Source: Aplectana chamaeleonis
Taxonomy: Eukaryota > Nematoda > Chromadorea > Rhabditida > Cosmocercidae
Direction of reading: 5' to 3'
DNA: 64,000 nucleotides
NCBI GenBank assembly: GCA_029168955.1
Contig: JAPDOI010000063.1
Span: forward strand, 1,550,001 to 1,614,000
The position numbers and the translations under genes were made by a program. The notes beneath the pieces were generated by a model. The model did no database searches and was not told where the DNA came from. It saw only the letters and a list, made by a program, of their open reading frames with translations. This document shows, in pieces, positions 49,955 through 62,300 of the stretch. Position 1 is the first letter of the stretch. Each line of letters opens with the position of its first letter.

Positions 49955-50032
49955 TACTACAATAGGAATTGAACCCGCAGTGCCTAGAGCCATAGCGGCG
50001 ATTTACTGGCGTTGCACCAAGATTGCACTAAC
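49955..50032 (-). pseudogene. tRNA-like sequence with intact B box
   Basis: On the minus strand GGTTCAATTCC is a consensus B box, TGGTGCAACGCCA forms a D-arm-like stem-loop, and TGCAAT/ATTGTA can pair as an acceptor stem. The anticodon arm does not fold convincingly. It is a likely tRNA-derived SINE or pseudogene. Confidence 0.4.
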
Positions 50033-50117
50033 AGCCGGTGATGCTACCATTATAGCTAGCCCACATAGCAAACACAGCATTGTGAATTTGGCCACCACAG
50101 AGTATCAGACTATGTAG

Positions 50118-51005
50118 TAGCTAATGTTATAGCAACTACTTTGAACGTAAAAACGATAGAGGAATGACGCAATAAAAATTAATCACTCAAGGTGTATTTA
50201 ATGAAGTGGCTGGTCCAGCGGAATGGAAAACTCGTTTACTACATAGTCTTTTGTACAACACATATTTAGAAGAACATTTTGATTGTACCTTTTTCAAATC
50301 AATTCTGTCCACCTACCGGACAACAATACCAGGATCTCAATAAGGTGAGACTCCGGCGTAGTCATTTTCCTCACCATTCTTCGACGGACTTCATTATAGT
50401 TCTTGATTTTATTGCAAATATTATTGCTGTTATTTCCTGCCACAATGTTTCACCTTTCGATTCTTGTGTGAAGCCTACCCTGACCATTTTCATCGCCTGC
50501 TACATCCGTGGACGAATGAGATTTTATGATTTCGTTTTTAACTTTGTTCCTATCGTCTGAACGATCGCAGGAGCAGAAATCTTTCCTTTTTGTTGGTTCG
50601 AACAAAAAAGTTTGTTTTCGCCTATCTAGGAAATTGTTTGAAAGTGCTTTTTCATCCTTTTTTAATTATTTGGAGATCGTTTTCTAAAATTGAAACAAAA
50701 TCCTGGTCCAACTGTTGCAGCACGCAGCTCGAAGGTAATCGTGCAGGGACCACGGGGTTTAACCCTCAAAAATTTAAGAATGTTTTATACTCTCAGGTAG
50801 GATTTGTGCCCACGCGAAATTCCACCTCCTTTCGAAAATTGGTGAATTTCTCAGCAGTGTGATAGATTCACGTCTTCCGTAATATCTACGGCTTTACTGG
50901 GAGCGAAAACCTGTTTTAAGTGTCTCAAAAGTTGAATTGCTCGTTGCATTGCACGCTCCAGCAAACGGTGATCTACATGCATGACCTCAGTCGATCACCA
51001 ATCAT
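50118..51005. other. Intergenic, nothing recognised
   Basis: A 93-codon open frame (50279-50560) has hydrophobic stretches but no family motif. Confidence 0.35.
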
Positions 51006-51644
51006 CTACTCAGACAGTCGGGGCTTAGTACGTCGGCACAATACCGTTAGTACGCCAGGGCAAACCTGACGTGCTAACGCTCGTTGTGTGCAGGAGCTGC
51101 TGGTTGCGGCAGCATATCCTGCCAACGTATGCTGGCGTACTAACGCTCATTATCGACAGAATTTGGACTGCCACCCTCCTTACCGGTGTTGGGTATAATT
51201 CTTGTCACGGCCAGCAGCAATTAGACCATCCTCGCCGCGGTCCGCAACGAGGAGGCTTCCGCGATGGGCGATGGGGATGATCCCGTCAGCGTTCAAAAAA
51301 TTAACTTCCGAAAAGTGACACCAGGTCACCTCCTCGGACTGGCCTCAAGCGGCCAACTGCCCCCTCAGCGAGGCTGGTCGCCTTATATACCCGCCGCCGT
51401 CGTACAAGAGGATGATGCAATGTTCATTCGTATTAGACAAATCAATGGAAGAGTGTCAGCAGACACTAGGAGAGAGGAGCTGGCAATAGCACGCGTGCCA
51501 CGATAAACAAAGCGTTAGTACGCCAGCACAGGCAGCAGGAGCTCCTGTTGTTACCAGCAGCTACAGCACAGGGGGTGCCGATCCCTTCGTGCCGGCGTAC
51601 TAACGGTATTGTGCCGACGTACTAAGCCCGGACTGTCCGAGTAG
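51006..51644. mobile_element. TIR element of unknown class with about 50-bp terminal inverted repeats
   Basis: The ends are nearly perfect inverted repeats of about 50 bp (51006-51056 and 51594-51644), sharing GGGCTTAGTACGTCGGCACA and the following ATACCGTTAGTACGCC. Inside, the motif GTACTAACGCT recurs near both ends (51137 in plus orientation, 51512 in minus) as subterminal repeats. Length is about 639 bp, GC-richer than the surroundings. It holds one open ORF (51264-51506). No target-site duplication is visible. It could be a non-autonomous DNA transposon or a compact element. Confidence 0.68.
51264..51506 (+). CDS. Uncharacterised 80-aa ORF inside the TIR element
   Basis: The ORF runs from ATG 51264 to TAA 51506, begins MGDGDDPVSVQKINFRKVTP and ends RREELAIARVPR. 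The frame stays open upstream to a TAG near 51217, so the start could be earlier through splicing. It occupies the middle of the TIR element. No known motif is recognised; there is no transmembrane segment and no DDE-like pattern. It could be a chance ORF in GC-rich DNA or a remnant of an accessory transposon protein. Expression is unproven. Confidence 0.3.
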   Translation: MGDGDDPVSVQKINFRKVTPGHLLGLASSGQLPPQRGWSPYIPAAVVQEDDAMFIRIRQINGRVSADTRREELAIARVPR

Positions 51645-53692
51645 GGAGGTGTCGATGTGCGGCCAGGATGACCGAGCGCGGCGACTACCGCCAGCCGGCT
51701 GTCGACAGCTGGCTGGCTGTTTGACGACCTCGCATGATCGACGAAACCTTTCTTCTCCCCTGGCAGTGCCTCGCGCCTCCACCGCTGCCGCGCTCTCTCA
51801 TCTCTCTGCTCACCTAGCGAAGAGACAGAAACTGCTGCCAGTTCCTGCCATCTCGGGAGGGTGTCCGAAACCATGAGGCGAACCCGGAATGAGCGTCATA
51901 GAACGGAGCACAGGATAGGGAGCGATTGATCATTTTGCGCCAGATTTGGGATATAGGTCACTTTAAGGTGGGGGCACCCCGTGGATACGGTTTGAAGTCT
52001 GTTTATTGCCACATCGCCTCAAAATCGGCTCTTTTTTTGAGGTCGAAACTCGCAGAATACCTGCATGTTTCGATCTTTTCGAAACTCGCACTTTCGGAGG
52101 GATTACTACCACCCCAGACAAGCACTCTTCTACTGGCCATCCGAAAGAGGGACTACCGTAACCCTCTTGTTATTTTTCCAAGTTGTCTGCTTCGATATAG
52201 GCGTATCTTCCTAGACCGAAAGGATGTTTGGTTGTCTTTCAACCTTCTAAGCCATACAAGGCTTTTTGGTTGACCATTGTCAGGGCGAATGAATGCATAC
52301 CGCTTCTAAGCCTCTTTATATCACTCATATTGCTACCACACAGAGACGGATATGATCGGTCGGTTGCCTATCCAGGGGCATCTGGAGTGAGGGAGTAAGT
52401 GCCTAAAAAATGTTATGGATAAAAAATCGAACTCCAGTTTCTGATGTGTTTTTGAGTGGGTAAGTCTACCAAAAAGACCTTAATAGGGCAAAGTCCCCAT
52501 AGAACTCTCGAGAACTGGAGAAAACCTGTACGAAGAAAATCTCAAAAAATTTAATTATGTCTTTTGGTGTGTTTCGGGTCATTTCCTGATAACGAATCAC
52601 ATTTAATTTATCTTGTCCTACGACTGTCTTTAACATAGTACAGAAATAAATAAATGAAAAAGGAAAGAAAGAAATACATCCTCGGTGACCCCGATTCCGC
52701 AGATGGAAACTCACGCGGCTCAAAATATGAAACATCCCTGTCAGGGTTTTTAGGATGAACTCCACTGCATCAGAAGAGCACTCCACTGCGAAATTCGGGA
52801 AGATGAGTCAACACGATGTAGAACAAAATCACGCCCTCCCCCCTCCCACTAAAGGGAGACATCCAATCGCATATACTTCATGATCTGCTGTCTCCCTTCG
52901 ATTTGGTTCAAAGCCACCTTTTGGGCCCACCTTTGAAAAGTCGAGTAAGGGACACGGCGAGCTTGAGAATCTTATGTAGAGATGTACCACTACCTTTGTG
53001 TGAACTCTCCTCTGAACATTTTAATGATATAAACATTGCGCTATCTTCCGAGGTACTTCTTTCAGGGCTTTTGTGCAAGCCGCTACGTCTCGTTCTTAAA
53101 AAATTCTGCGGTTTTTTTTTATTAATTTTGAATATTTTATTTTTCGTAAAGATACAGCACGTCATGATGCCCAATTTTTCCGAGGTGAAATTCGATTTAT
53201 TTAGGGACGGTCTATTAAGCAAGAAATCTATAAAATAATTGTCTCGGTGTCCTGTGCCTTTAAGCCTGTCACAAACCTTTCTTTCACTGAGTGCTTCATT
53301 CACTGGGCGCCGTTGTGACCAAACTATAGCGAGTTATCTAAGAGTGAAGTATGAAGATGAGAAGTGGCTAAGAAAAGCAAGAGAATCGTTGATAGTGAAG
53401 CGGATAACTAGAAGAAGAAGCTCCACCTTGTTATCATGTTTTATCGCATTTCAATGAAAAGAATAAACAATGTGGATTCTTTTAAATGATGCAGAAGAAA
53501 AGATGGACGGTGCTGCTCTTCAACATACGCTACATTCAGAACCTTGAAGTCTTTGATTTAGTGAGGCTCCACCACATAAGCTTCAACATGAAACAACAAT
53601 TTTTAACAAGAAGGTAATTAAGTTGGGCAGTAATCACCCTGAAAACCAGCGAGCTTCCTTCGCTCGCATGCATAACAACTTTCCCGGAGCTG
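51645..53692. other. Intergenic with an isolated MITE end
   Basis: A single TTAA-family end (GTCCTGTGCCTTTAA, about 53249-53263) is present. The first 230 bp are CpG-rich. No gene is recognised. Confidence 0.35.
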
Positions 53693-53911
53693 TTAGCTCA
53701 ATTTACTACCCCGCAACATGATCTCTCCAGAGCATTCGTACATGAGAGATGTGGTCATCCAGAACACTTCCAACATGCCGAGCTTCGACTTCAGCATGGT
53801 CCGTCTCTTAGGTCCGCACAAAAGAACTAGAAGAGTAAGCGTTTGGTACAGACGGATCTTCGATTTGAGCAAAGTGTTTACGAATAAATGTTTGATTCGA
53901 TTTGATTTCAT
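53693..53911 (-). pseudogene. Non-LTR retrotransposon reverse transcriptase fragment
   Basis: The minus-strand reading SKIRLYQTLTLLVLLCGPKR followed by TMLKSKLGMLEVFWMTT matches the T-K-I-R-x-Y-x-x-L-V-L-x-V-L-L-Y-G-S-E-T-W-T-x-L-K ... L-E-V-F-H-M block of RTE/R2-like LINE polyproteins. The normal L-Y-G-S-E-T-W is degraded to L-C-G-P-K-R-R. Nothing of the palm domain is seen upstream. It is a short relic without its own function. Confidence 0.7.
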
Positions 53912-54920
53912 TTATTACGATGTTTGAGACAATGGCACAAAATAGCAAGATAATTACAGATCATAGACGACAAACATGTTAGAGAGAAGCGGGCAGGAAA
54001 TAAGCTTTTCCTCAAAATTGGCTCGCGTAGCTAAAGTGACTCGGGTGTTGAGCAGCTTCAATTTAGCATAACGTTTGAAGCACGAAAACTCCTTAGTACT
54101 TTTACTAATAAGCGCACTGTAAGTCATGAGTCTAAACGAATGTTTAGTGAGATGTTGTTGGTTTTTGAGCCTGCAATTCCTATTTTATGATGAGGTCATC
54201 TCTTCCCCTACTGCATGAAGTGTAAAATTTGTGTAAAACGAATTTCCACTCTGAGATTAAATAGTTTGTAAACCACGGAAACTTCGAAGACATTCTTTCT
54301 CGACTAAAGAGGAGGTAGCCTAAGTAGATAACTTCTAGCTAAGACACTGGGATTCAGCTATACAAAGTCCGGGTCTATCCTAGGCGGGGGGGGGCTACCC
54401 AAGATTCACTCATAGGAATGAAGCAAAACTCAAGATGCTTGATACTGTTATCACTCGTTGTTGTTATGAAAACAGTATAGAAATACTTCGATTGATAACT
54501 TCCCAGTCAGTGGTTCATTTGATTTCTCTCTTGAAACCGAATGCCCCGCTCCGTCTAGGATTGTGCCAAAAGTCACACCTACCCGACGCCAATTTTCGTG
54601 GTGAAATTTTTTCGACATTTGTCTATAGCCTTGGTGTGTTTTTTTGCATGGATAGAAATCTGTTGTCCCGCTCTCAACATTCGGCCCACGATAGTTTTGT
54701 AGACCTTCGAAAGCGAGCAAACTCAGCAGTAAGGTGTCAAGATTGTTTTATAGATGTTTCAGTAACGCCTTCTTCGTGGTCGTTGTCTTGGTTTTCCAAG
54801 TTGCTGAGCGCTTCCGCTGCAACATTATGTACGGCAGACGACTAGCGTCCATCTTTCACACAGGCTCTAACCAAACCAGTATTCTTGTCTGCAGCAGTCC
54901 TCCGACAGTAGAGCTTACAG
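53912..54920. other. Intergenic, unassigned ORF
   Basis: A 136-codon open frame at 54435-54845 overlaps an 89-codon frame on the other strand; neither shows motifs. A LINE origin is possible, since a LINE relic lies just to the left. Confidence 0.3.
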
Positions 54921-55164
54921 TTCACCTCCGCACTGCCGTTCAGTCCGTAAAGTGCGCCCTGATTGCGCAATCTTGATGCGGCGCGGTTGCGAACATCCTC
55001 AGACAAGGATGTGGGATCACCCGGGCGCTTTTGGCCTTTGGTGCCCGGGTGATCCCCCCGCCCGGGTGATCCCTCATCCCTGTCTGAGGATACTCGCAAC
55101 CGCGCCGCAGCACGATTTCGCAATCAATCGCACTTTGCGGACTGAACGGCAGTGCGGAAGTGAA
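54921..55164. mobile_element. Foldback MITE family F1, copy 2
   Basis: Two arms of about 90 bp are inverted copies (TTCACCTCCGCACTGCCGTTC at the left, its inverse at the right), around a centre holding a second small inverted repeat, GGGATCACCCGGGCG / CGCCCGGGTGATCCC. It is 244 bp long and would form a long hairpin. The same family occurs at 38329-38573. Confidence 0.78.
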
Positions 55165-55297
55165 GAATACGCAATCATTTAAGTCGAATGAATAGACGGG
55201 CTGCAACGGTAGAGCACCCCGCGTGAATCGAAACCCCCTTTTCGAGAGAGGCAGCCAACCCAGCACGACCAGCCGCCTGGTCTATGCGTCAGACTAA

Positions 55298-55748
55298 GGC
55301 ATCTTTCATAGTCCTCACCGCAAGCGCGGCACGCGCGTGGCGCGCGGGAAGGCGGGGGACTATGAAAGTTATTGGCGCGCTTCACGCGCGGGACGCGCGG
55401 TGAGAACTTTCATAGTCCGTCAGCACCGCCATTGCGGCGCCGCCCAAACCGCCGAGGCGGTTTTACCGTTTCAATCAATAAATGCTTCTCAATTTGAGTC
55501 CACTCCAACATAAATAATTCTGGGACTATCCTTCGCCACCGCTCACGCAAATGCAAGCCAGGAATTTCTGTACAAGTCCCAGTTGAGGCCCGACTTTTCC
55601 CCGCACCGCCATGGCGGTGCCGCTAAATATTTCATAGTGGCTTTCCGCTCGTCCCGCGCGTGCGGCGCGGTGGAAAGTTTCATAGTCCACCGCTCGTCCC
55701 GCGCGACACGCGCGTGCCGCGCTTTCGGTGAGGACTATGAGAGATGCC
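55298..55748. mobile_element. PIF/Harbinger-like MITE, copy 2 (451 bp)
   Basis: The ends are GGCATCTTTCATAG and CTATGAGAGATGCC, flanked by TAA on both sides (55295-55297 and 55749-55751). Its length equals copy 1 to the base, and the core closely matches it (for example GAGTCCACTCCAACATAAAT in both). Recent activity is inferred from this similarity. No transposase is present. Confidence 0.82.
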
Positions 55749-55834
55749 TAAAATTAAAACGGAAACCGTATTTTGACTATTGCAGCTCTTAATGATATCT
55801 TTGTTGCAGATAGGTTCACGAATCGATGTCACCT

Positions 55835-56003
55835 GGGGTGCGTTCCAAGAACGTTTCCAAGACGCTGTGGGGGGAAAACAACCCTCCCATGGACAAATTT
55901 GGTCTCCATGCATGCAAATTGTAACTGAAAATTGCTCCCACGTGGCCGTGGCTACGATTCCATGAACGCGTTTTGCCATGAGAATGTTCTTGGAACGCAC
56001 CCC
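55835..56003. mobile_element. Short MITE with perfect 18-bp terminal inverted repeats
   Basis: Left GGGGTGCGTTCCAAGAAC (55835-55852) is exactly inverse to GTTCTTGGAACGCACCCC (55986-56003). The unit is 169 bp with no coding potential. No clear target-site duplication is visible, so the superfamily is undetermined. Confidence 0.7.
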
Positions 56004-56713
56004 TGAACCTGCCGCTAAGAGCGCATCTGGCACATTTCCACGTCGATGAGTCATGACTTCAGCGAAACTCCTGTTCCCCAGCCGTACAGTATTATAAAAA
56101 TTATTAGCGCTCATGACAACCAGTCTTTGGTCTTCAGTAGAACACCGTCTTCTCTCAACAGACGTAAGGTAAGCTCAGCAAACGTCTCAGACTCTTGCAC
56201 GATCCTGTTACCTAACCCCTATAAAAAATCGTAATTCCCATCACTCATGGCGCGAGCGGCGCGCGCGATGCTGTCATCAGAAATCGCGACGTCCGCTTGG
56301 CAATCATCAGAAATCCGCTGTTTTCCGGCCTGTCCCTCTCCCATGACCGCAATTTCCCGTTCTTCTAGAGTTCAAAGGTATTTCGTCAGAAGCAGCGGGC
56401 TTTGATGAAGTAATTTCTGCCAGATCAGTGAACATTGGGTTGCGAGGCTATGGATCACTTAGATGAGCAAAGGAAGTTTTGATGTGGGGAACTTCCCCCA
56501 TTAGTCAGCAGTCAGAAGGTTAGTTTCCCTCTATACTATTCGGTAAAAGTTCTCCAGTTGTATTGAGGGAAATTCCGCCGTCGCCTTCGAGCGATTCCCT
56601 ATTATCCACTACAATCTGTGCACATTCTTGGTGCGGTATGTTGTCTCCAAACAAGTTTCCGCAATCATGGCGCTGTGGGCCCACGCATGGCCGCAAGCTG
56701 GGTCCACACCGAC

Positions 56714-57160
56714 TTAAAGGCAGGGTTCTCGATAAAATCGGTTCTTGTGCTATCCCCATGGAATGGTAGATCTGACCATCACAAATGTGAAAATAAGGTA
56801 AAAATTGAAGAAAAAACGCTCAGGAAGAAGTTATGGCTTGGTGTCCTCCCGCCCCCAATTACCGAGATTTGTGTAAAAGCCTGTTTTGCCAACTTTTATT
56901 TTGCCTCTAAAGTAATTTCTGAACATTACTGGACACTACTGATTACTTTAACAGCAAAGTAAATGGCGGATAAGCATTAATGAAAATCGCGTTAATTAGG
57001 GGGCCGGCCGACACCGGTAATTAGCCCTTATACCTTGTTTTCGAGCGTTTTTTCCACGAATTTCCGGGTTTTTACACTTATTTTTAGTTTTGTGGTGGCC
57101 AAATCTACATTCTCATGAGGAGAGCTCAAAAGTAGTTTTTATCGCGAACTCTGCCTTTAA
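56714..57160. mobile_element. TTAA-flanked MITE variant
   Basis: The ends are TTAAAGGCAGGGTTCTCGAT and ATCGCGAACTCTGCCTTTAA. The interior differs from T1 and T2. Confidence 0.6.
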
Positions 57161-57391
57161 AGGCAATGCAGTTTCTTCAAAAATTCCATTTATCGCGGAT
57201 GAGGTGAGCAGCGCCATCACAAAGTGTTTGCGAAGAGCGGGACGAAAAAAATGCAGTAACTCTGAGGAAATCCTTCCCAATAATTTAAGACGTCAATAGG
57301 GGAAAATCGCCCAAACAATCGCGCTTGCGTTACCCCTAATTGTACCATTTGACCTCAGGGCAGGAAAGGGTGCTTCGCTGTTTAGGGTGTC

Positions 57392-57677
57392 ATCTATCTC
57401 ATCACATGCCACAGCTGCGGTGAAGAGTATACCGGAGAAACAGCTCGACCTCTGCACGTGCGCATGGCAGTTAAAAAAGGCGTAGCTACACTGCACTGGG
57501 GTGCCATCGGATTGATTGCCACCAAGGGTAAGATTTTGAGATGCGAGTGCAGTGACTGGCGCGGGAGGCCATGACAAAAGCGCAAAAGCTCTCGAAGCGT
57601 TCTGGATCCTTGAGAATGACCCCAAAGTCAAACGGAAAGAAAAGGGTATAAAGATCACACGGGAACGTCAACCTTAG
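57392..57677 (+). pseudogene. Penelope-like element GIY-YIG endonuclease fragment
   Basis: The reading IYLITCHSCGEEYTGETARP then LHVRMAVKKG and TLHWGAI keeps the Y-x-G-E-T-x-R-P-L-x-x-R core of the GIY-YIG nuclease carried at the C-terminus of Penelope-like retroelements, which are common in nematodes. It stops at TGA 57572-57574. In the next frame KALEAFWILENDPKVKRKEK and GIKITRE (57585-57677) supply the usual element end, A-x-K-x-L-E-A-F-W-I. At least one frameshift separates the two pieces, and no reverse transcriptase part is visible upstream. It is an inactive remnant. Confidence 0.72.
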
Positions 57678-59309
57678 AACAGATTAGCCTTCTGACTGGG
57701 GCGTGAAACTCTGCTCTATTGGTGCCGCGCCGTATTCTACTTATCCGCGATTCCTGAGGACTCGAAAAGGTACGATGTTTGGCTTACTTTTCTTTATTTA
57801 CTAGCTTGAAAAATTGGACGTCGAATTTCTGTATTTTTGTAGGGACTTTGCCGCGACAGAGTTTGACCGAGTATTTTCGTGAGCTAATTTGGCCTTCTCA
57901 GGCTTTGAGAGATCCGAAACCACCGGAACGTCAGCCGAATAAAGCCTTATGCTACCTCGTACAAGTTTCTGGAAACGTTCGCAATATTGTCCTGATGCCG
58001 TGGTTCATCGAGAGTGGTACACGACAATGTGCTGTAGACCACAGATATCAATCCGTGGTGTGCCTGTTACTGACATATTGAACATGTCTTCTGCTATCAG
58101 GGACCTCCCAGAATAATAGCGTCAACGACAGTATAGGAGAGCAGCGGCTAAATCACACCACTCTACACGCATAGAATTGGTCAATTCTTCGTTATTCTTG
58201 AAAAAGCTTTACTTTTTTTTTGCTAATGTAGTACTCTTATTTTTGAAGTGCCCTTTATTCCAATATTGAACACAACTGAGTGCAGATTAGACGTATATGA
58301 ATACGATCACAACACACTTCTCAGAGCAAGTGCTTTCTTCCCTCAGAAAGAGGAATTACGGTCGCTGCCACTCCATGAAAATCCACGGCTTGTCTGCTCA
58401 AGGTGGCTTTGCAGTCCCTTCTACATAGTTCTCCTAGAAAACTCGCCAACGGACAATCAGAAGGAGCAGGACTAAAAAGAGCCTATCCACAAAAAACCTG
58501 CCGCTGCATTTACGGGGACATAAATCTGCTTGTGGTGTTTTTCAGCGATTTCATACATCGAAACAACAGGAACTATTTAGAACAGTAGGCAAGGAGAGCT
58601 AAAATGTGCTTGCCAGTCTGAATAAGGCTTTCATAGTGCTCTTCGCGTTCGAAACAATGATCATGAAATTTCTGTGAGAAAGGTGCTTCTTCAGACCCAG
58701 GAACGTAAAAACCCGAGGAAAGAAGCTTCACGGCTGAAGACAACCGCATGCATATCCTTCACGGAACTGCTAACTTACTTCATTCTCACTCATACAGTAT
58801 TGGACGAAATCATGGATCGCCTATCCTCTTTTTCTGTAATCTGATGTGCTGCAACAGTATGAAGACAATTCTCTGACCTTGTTCCGCCATAGTATTGGGG
58901 GAGGGGGGTAATGAATGCCTAATCGTATGGCTGCATGACTGACATCAAGGAATTTTCATGCGATGCGCATTCATAAGTTCCAAAAGAAGTCTCAAAAAAG
59001 CTAATTATTCAGGCAGTTTATTCAGTGAGCAAGATCTAGCGAGAGAGAAAAAAGACGTTATTCGACAAGTGAAGAGGCGAAAGAGCATCACGCAAACTCA
59101 TTTCAACTGAGGAAGACAAGAAACATATACGTAGCCATGCACATTGATACTCAATTACGACTGAATTTGATACAACCAAATTTTAGTCACTATGTATTCC
59201 GACAAAGCTCAAATTCTGGCACCCTAAATCTTATCTGCTGTGAAGCATACCAGTATTCTCACAATTAGTGTAGTGTAACTGGCATATATCAGATTTCCTT
59301 ATATCGAAA
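57678..59309. other. Intergenic downstream of srxC
   Basis: An ORF at 57779-58081 follows the Penelope-like fragment but shows no motif. No poly(A) signal for srxC could be fixed with confidence. Confidence 0.35.
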
Positions 59310-62300
59310 TTACTTGTTCCTCAGATGAATTGTAACAACCGTCATTTGCTTTGGATGTGATAGACCTTTTGATCCGATCGCTGATGGAGTGAGCCAAGGT
59401 CGTATGCAACGGCGCCGAATTTCTTGATTAAAGCAGAAGGATATCAGGCTAAAATGGTGGGAAATGGAAAAAAGTTGGCGGTGTGGTACTAGCTGAAGGC
59501 TAAGAAGCTGTTCACCCTCCGCTTGCGTGGGCGAGTTCCCAGGCGGTCGTCGTCGATAGAAGAAGTATCACACCTTCTACGTGGGGAGAAATCACGTGGA
59601 AGCAGAGTAGCATAAAGCAGTAGATAAGAGAATCAAGAAAAGCCTACAAGTACCAGGAATGAAACAAGGCAAAACCACAGTTGCGGGTCATACATACCTG
59701 GACGAAAAACATTACTTCCCGACGTCTTCTTGCAATATTGGGCGGTGTGGTGTTGCAAAGGCCAAAACCAGTGAGTTCCTGAAGCAAAGTGTTCAACAAT
59801 ATCAAGTGTAATGCTTTCAGATACGAGCAGGCTCAGGCAGGATGTTTGACAGTTATCAATCCCAAATCGATAAAAGTTGCTTGCGCTAGGGCCCTCACAC
59901 ATCGCGGTTGATGAAAGGCTTCTTGGATCCGAGTTATACTACGACACCCTCACCCGCGACGAACGCACCAATTAGACTACAATGTGTAACAATGCACTTC
60001 TGCAGCCGTGGGGTACAAGCAATTTGTTCAAGAGGAGAATGGCGATATAATTTTCTGATAGAGCTTCCACCGACAGAACTTTTTAATAAGGTTACAGGCC
60101 ACTCAAACTAATCACTCTTAGATTTTATTGCATTGTCAAATGACGCTGTCTAGAGGTATATTTAAAAATTGAGTTCGTGAGCCTGTATCGGTTTGCGTTG
60201 CAATCGGGTAAAGGAATACTTTCGATGAGCTACGTGTCAACCAGGAGATGTTCCTTTAGCGATAGGATGATCCCCAGCGAGATAGAATAGGTAGTGCTAT
60301 GACACCTCGTTTCCCTTGTATAATACACTCGAACGCTATTAGAGAGGAGGGAGGAAGGAGGTAGTTCAACCCCAATGACAATCACAGAGCCGTTTCGTTT
60401 ACTTGGACAAAGGGGAGCGAAAAAAGAAAAAAATCGATGTCCTCTACCCATACTCCGACCGACGTCTGCTGCCTCAAACCTTCGAATACAGGCAGAGGCT
60501 AAACTCGTATGCTTTTTGTCACTCAGGCAGACGTCGGTCGGACACAAGTCTAGCCGATTTTCACATGTATGAATGGAACAGGTGGCAGCACTTCATATAA
60601 CACACAGGCTTTAAATTTCAAGAACACAGTGCGTTTCATTGCATACGGTTACATTACCTATCAGGGAGAAGGCGCTCTAATGCGATGCTGCGCTTTTCTC
60701 ATTAGCACCTTGGAATTCAGCGTGTTGAAAAACTAATGTAGAAAAACTTGTAGGACCCAATCCCTAGAAGTACTCTTTCCGAGCATTTTTGCCGCTTCAT
60801 TGTATACAGTCTCATTAGGTAAGCGAAAGTAGTAAAAGGCTCCTCCCCCTAACTAACCTTCGTGTACGGATCAAAATTGATAGAAGATTTTCTACGAGAA
60901 AAATGGTTGAAATTACATTCTCTCTTTGGTTGAAAAGCTCCGAATCGAGTTCTGAGCAAAACCCTCTAGTTGAACAAGCATGACTTTTTGGAACAAACCG
61001 AAAGATATCCTTGCGCAGCTTTTACGTACTTGAACGAAGTCGACTCCTACATACAGTAACGTTATGCATGGGGACGAGTTTGGAAAGTTTCCCATACAGA
61101 TGGAAAGCAGATTCAGAGTCATGCCTCTGAGAGAGCGTCGAAATCTCATCAGATTCGAGAATATGTGAGCCTGCTTGTGTACGGATCCACAACTTGGGGC
61201 TATCATTTGTAATAGGAAAGTTTTCTTGTGCGCATAGATCTTCCATTCGAACAAATGAAAATGGTGACGATATCAAATAAGGTGAGGGTCCAGATTGAGA
61301 TGAACACGCGAACAGGATTTGACCATTTTGATCTGATTTCTGATGTTCAAGTGATGAGTAAAAATTCAATCCTCATAAGCCAGACACCATCGGGTGATTA
61401 GATGGGCCAAATAATGTTCTCATGATTCCAAACTCTCGCCATACCCAACTACGTCACCGTCTTCATCTGATCAAGTTGGAGATTCATATTTTCTTCGTCG
61501 CATCGCTTCACTAGCAATGTGTCCGTTGCGATCGTTGGCCTCCGATGCTAAGGAATGGGACACAGAAACTCTCAGTTGGCTCAAAGCTGGTCGGCAATCG
61601 AGGCGTTTTCCAACGATCGCTTCTAAATCTGCCTTCCATCTCTTTGGGTAGGTTTCGTAGTTTGTTACCGAGAGGAATCGTGGAAGTCTATTCCAAATGT
61701 AAAACCGGCACGAGATTTCTCGACTCGTGCCGAGATGTCCCTCATGGTCTGCCCGACACTATTAGGAGCTCGATTCCGAACTTTTTTTTCGATAAAGAAT
61801 CCTAATGAACAAGTCTTATTATAAAAAAGACCACTCATCATTTTCGATCAGCGGGCTCAGGTTGGTTGGAAGGAGGAACATTACAAATATGTAGTTATGT
61901 AACTATAGTGACCGTATACTATGAAACGAATTGTATCTGCTCTAATTAAATCGCGATCTGGATGCGTACCGTATGCACCTGTCGAAGCCTCCATAATGTG
62001 ACGAGATCTAGAGCCGTAACAATGCAGAAAAGTGCTACGCTATATCCTAGATCCACATATAGTGACAGGACAATACCACATGCTGTCTTTTCGAATGTCC
62101 ACTGGAGTGTGTGGAGATCGAAGTAGAAGTTACATAGAGCTGTAAGCAACCCAAAATTACTGAGAGCTTTCGTGTACCAATTATACGTAAGATCGATAAA
62201 AAGCAACCTACGATCAAAATAAATGCAGAAATAGGCAAAGGAAAGAAATGATATGAATGCTAACACACGCAGCGTGTTCCTCTCAGTAAAATACTTCCGA

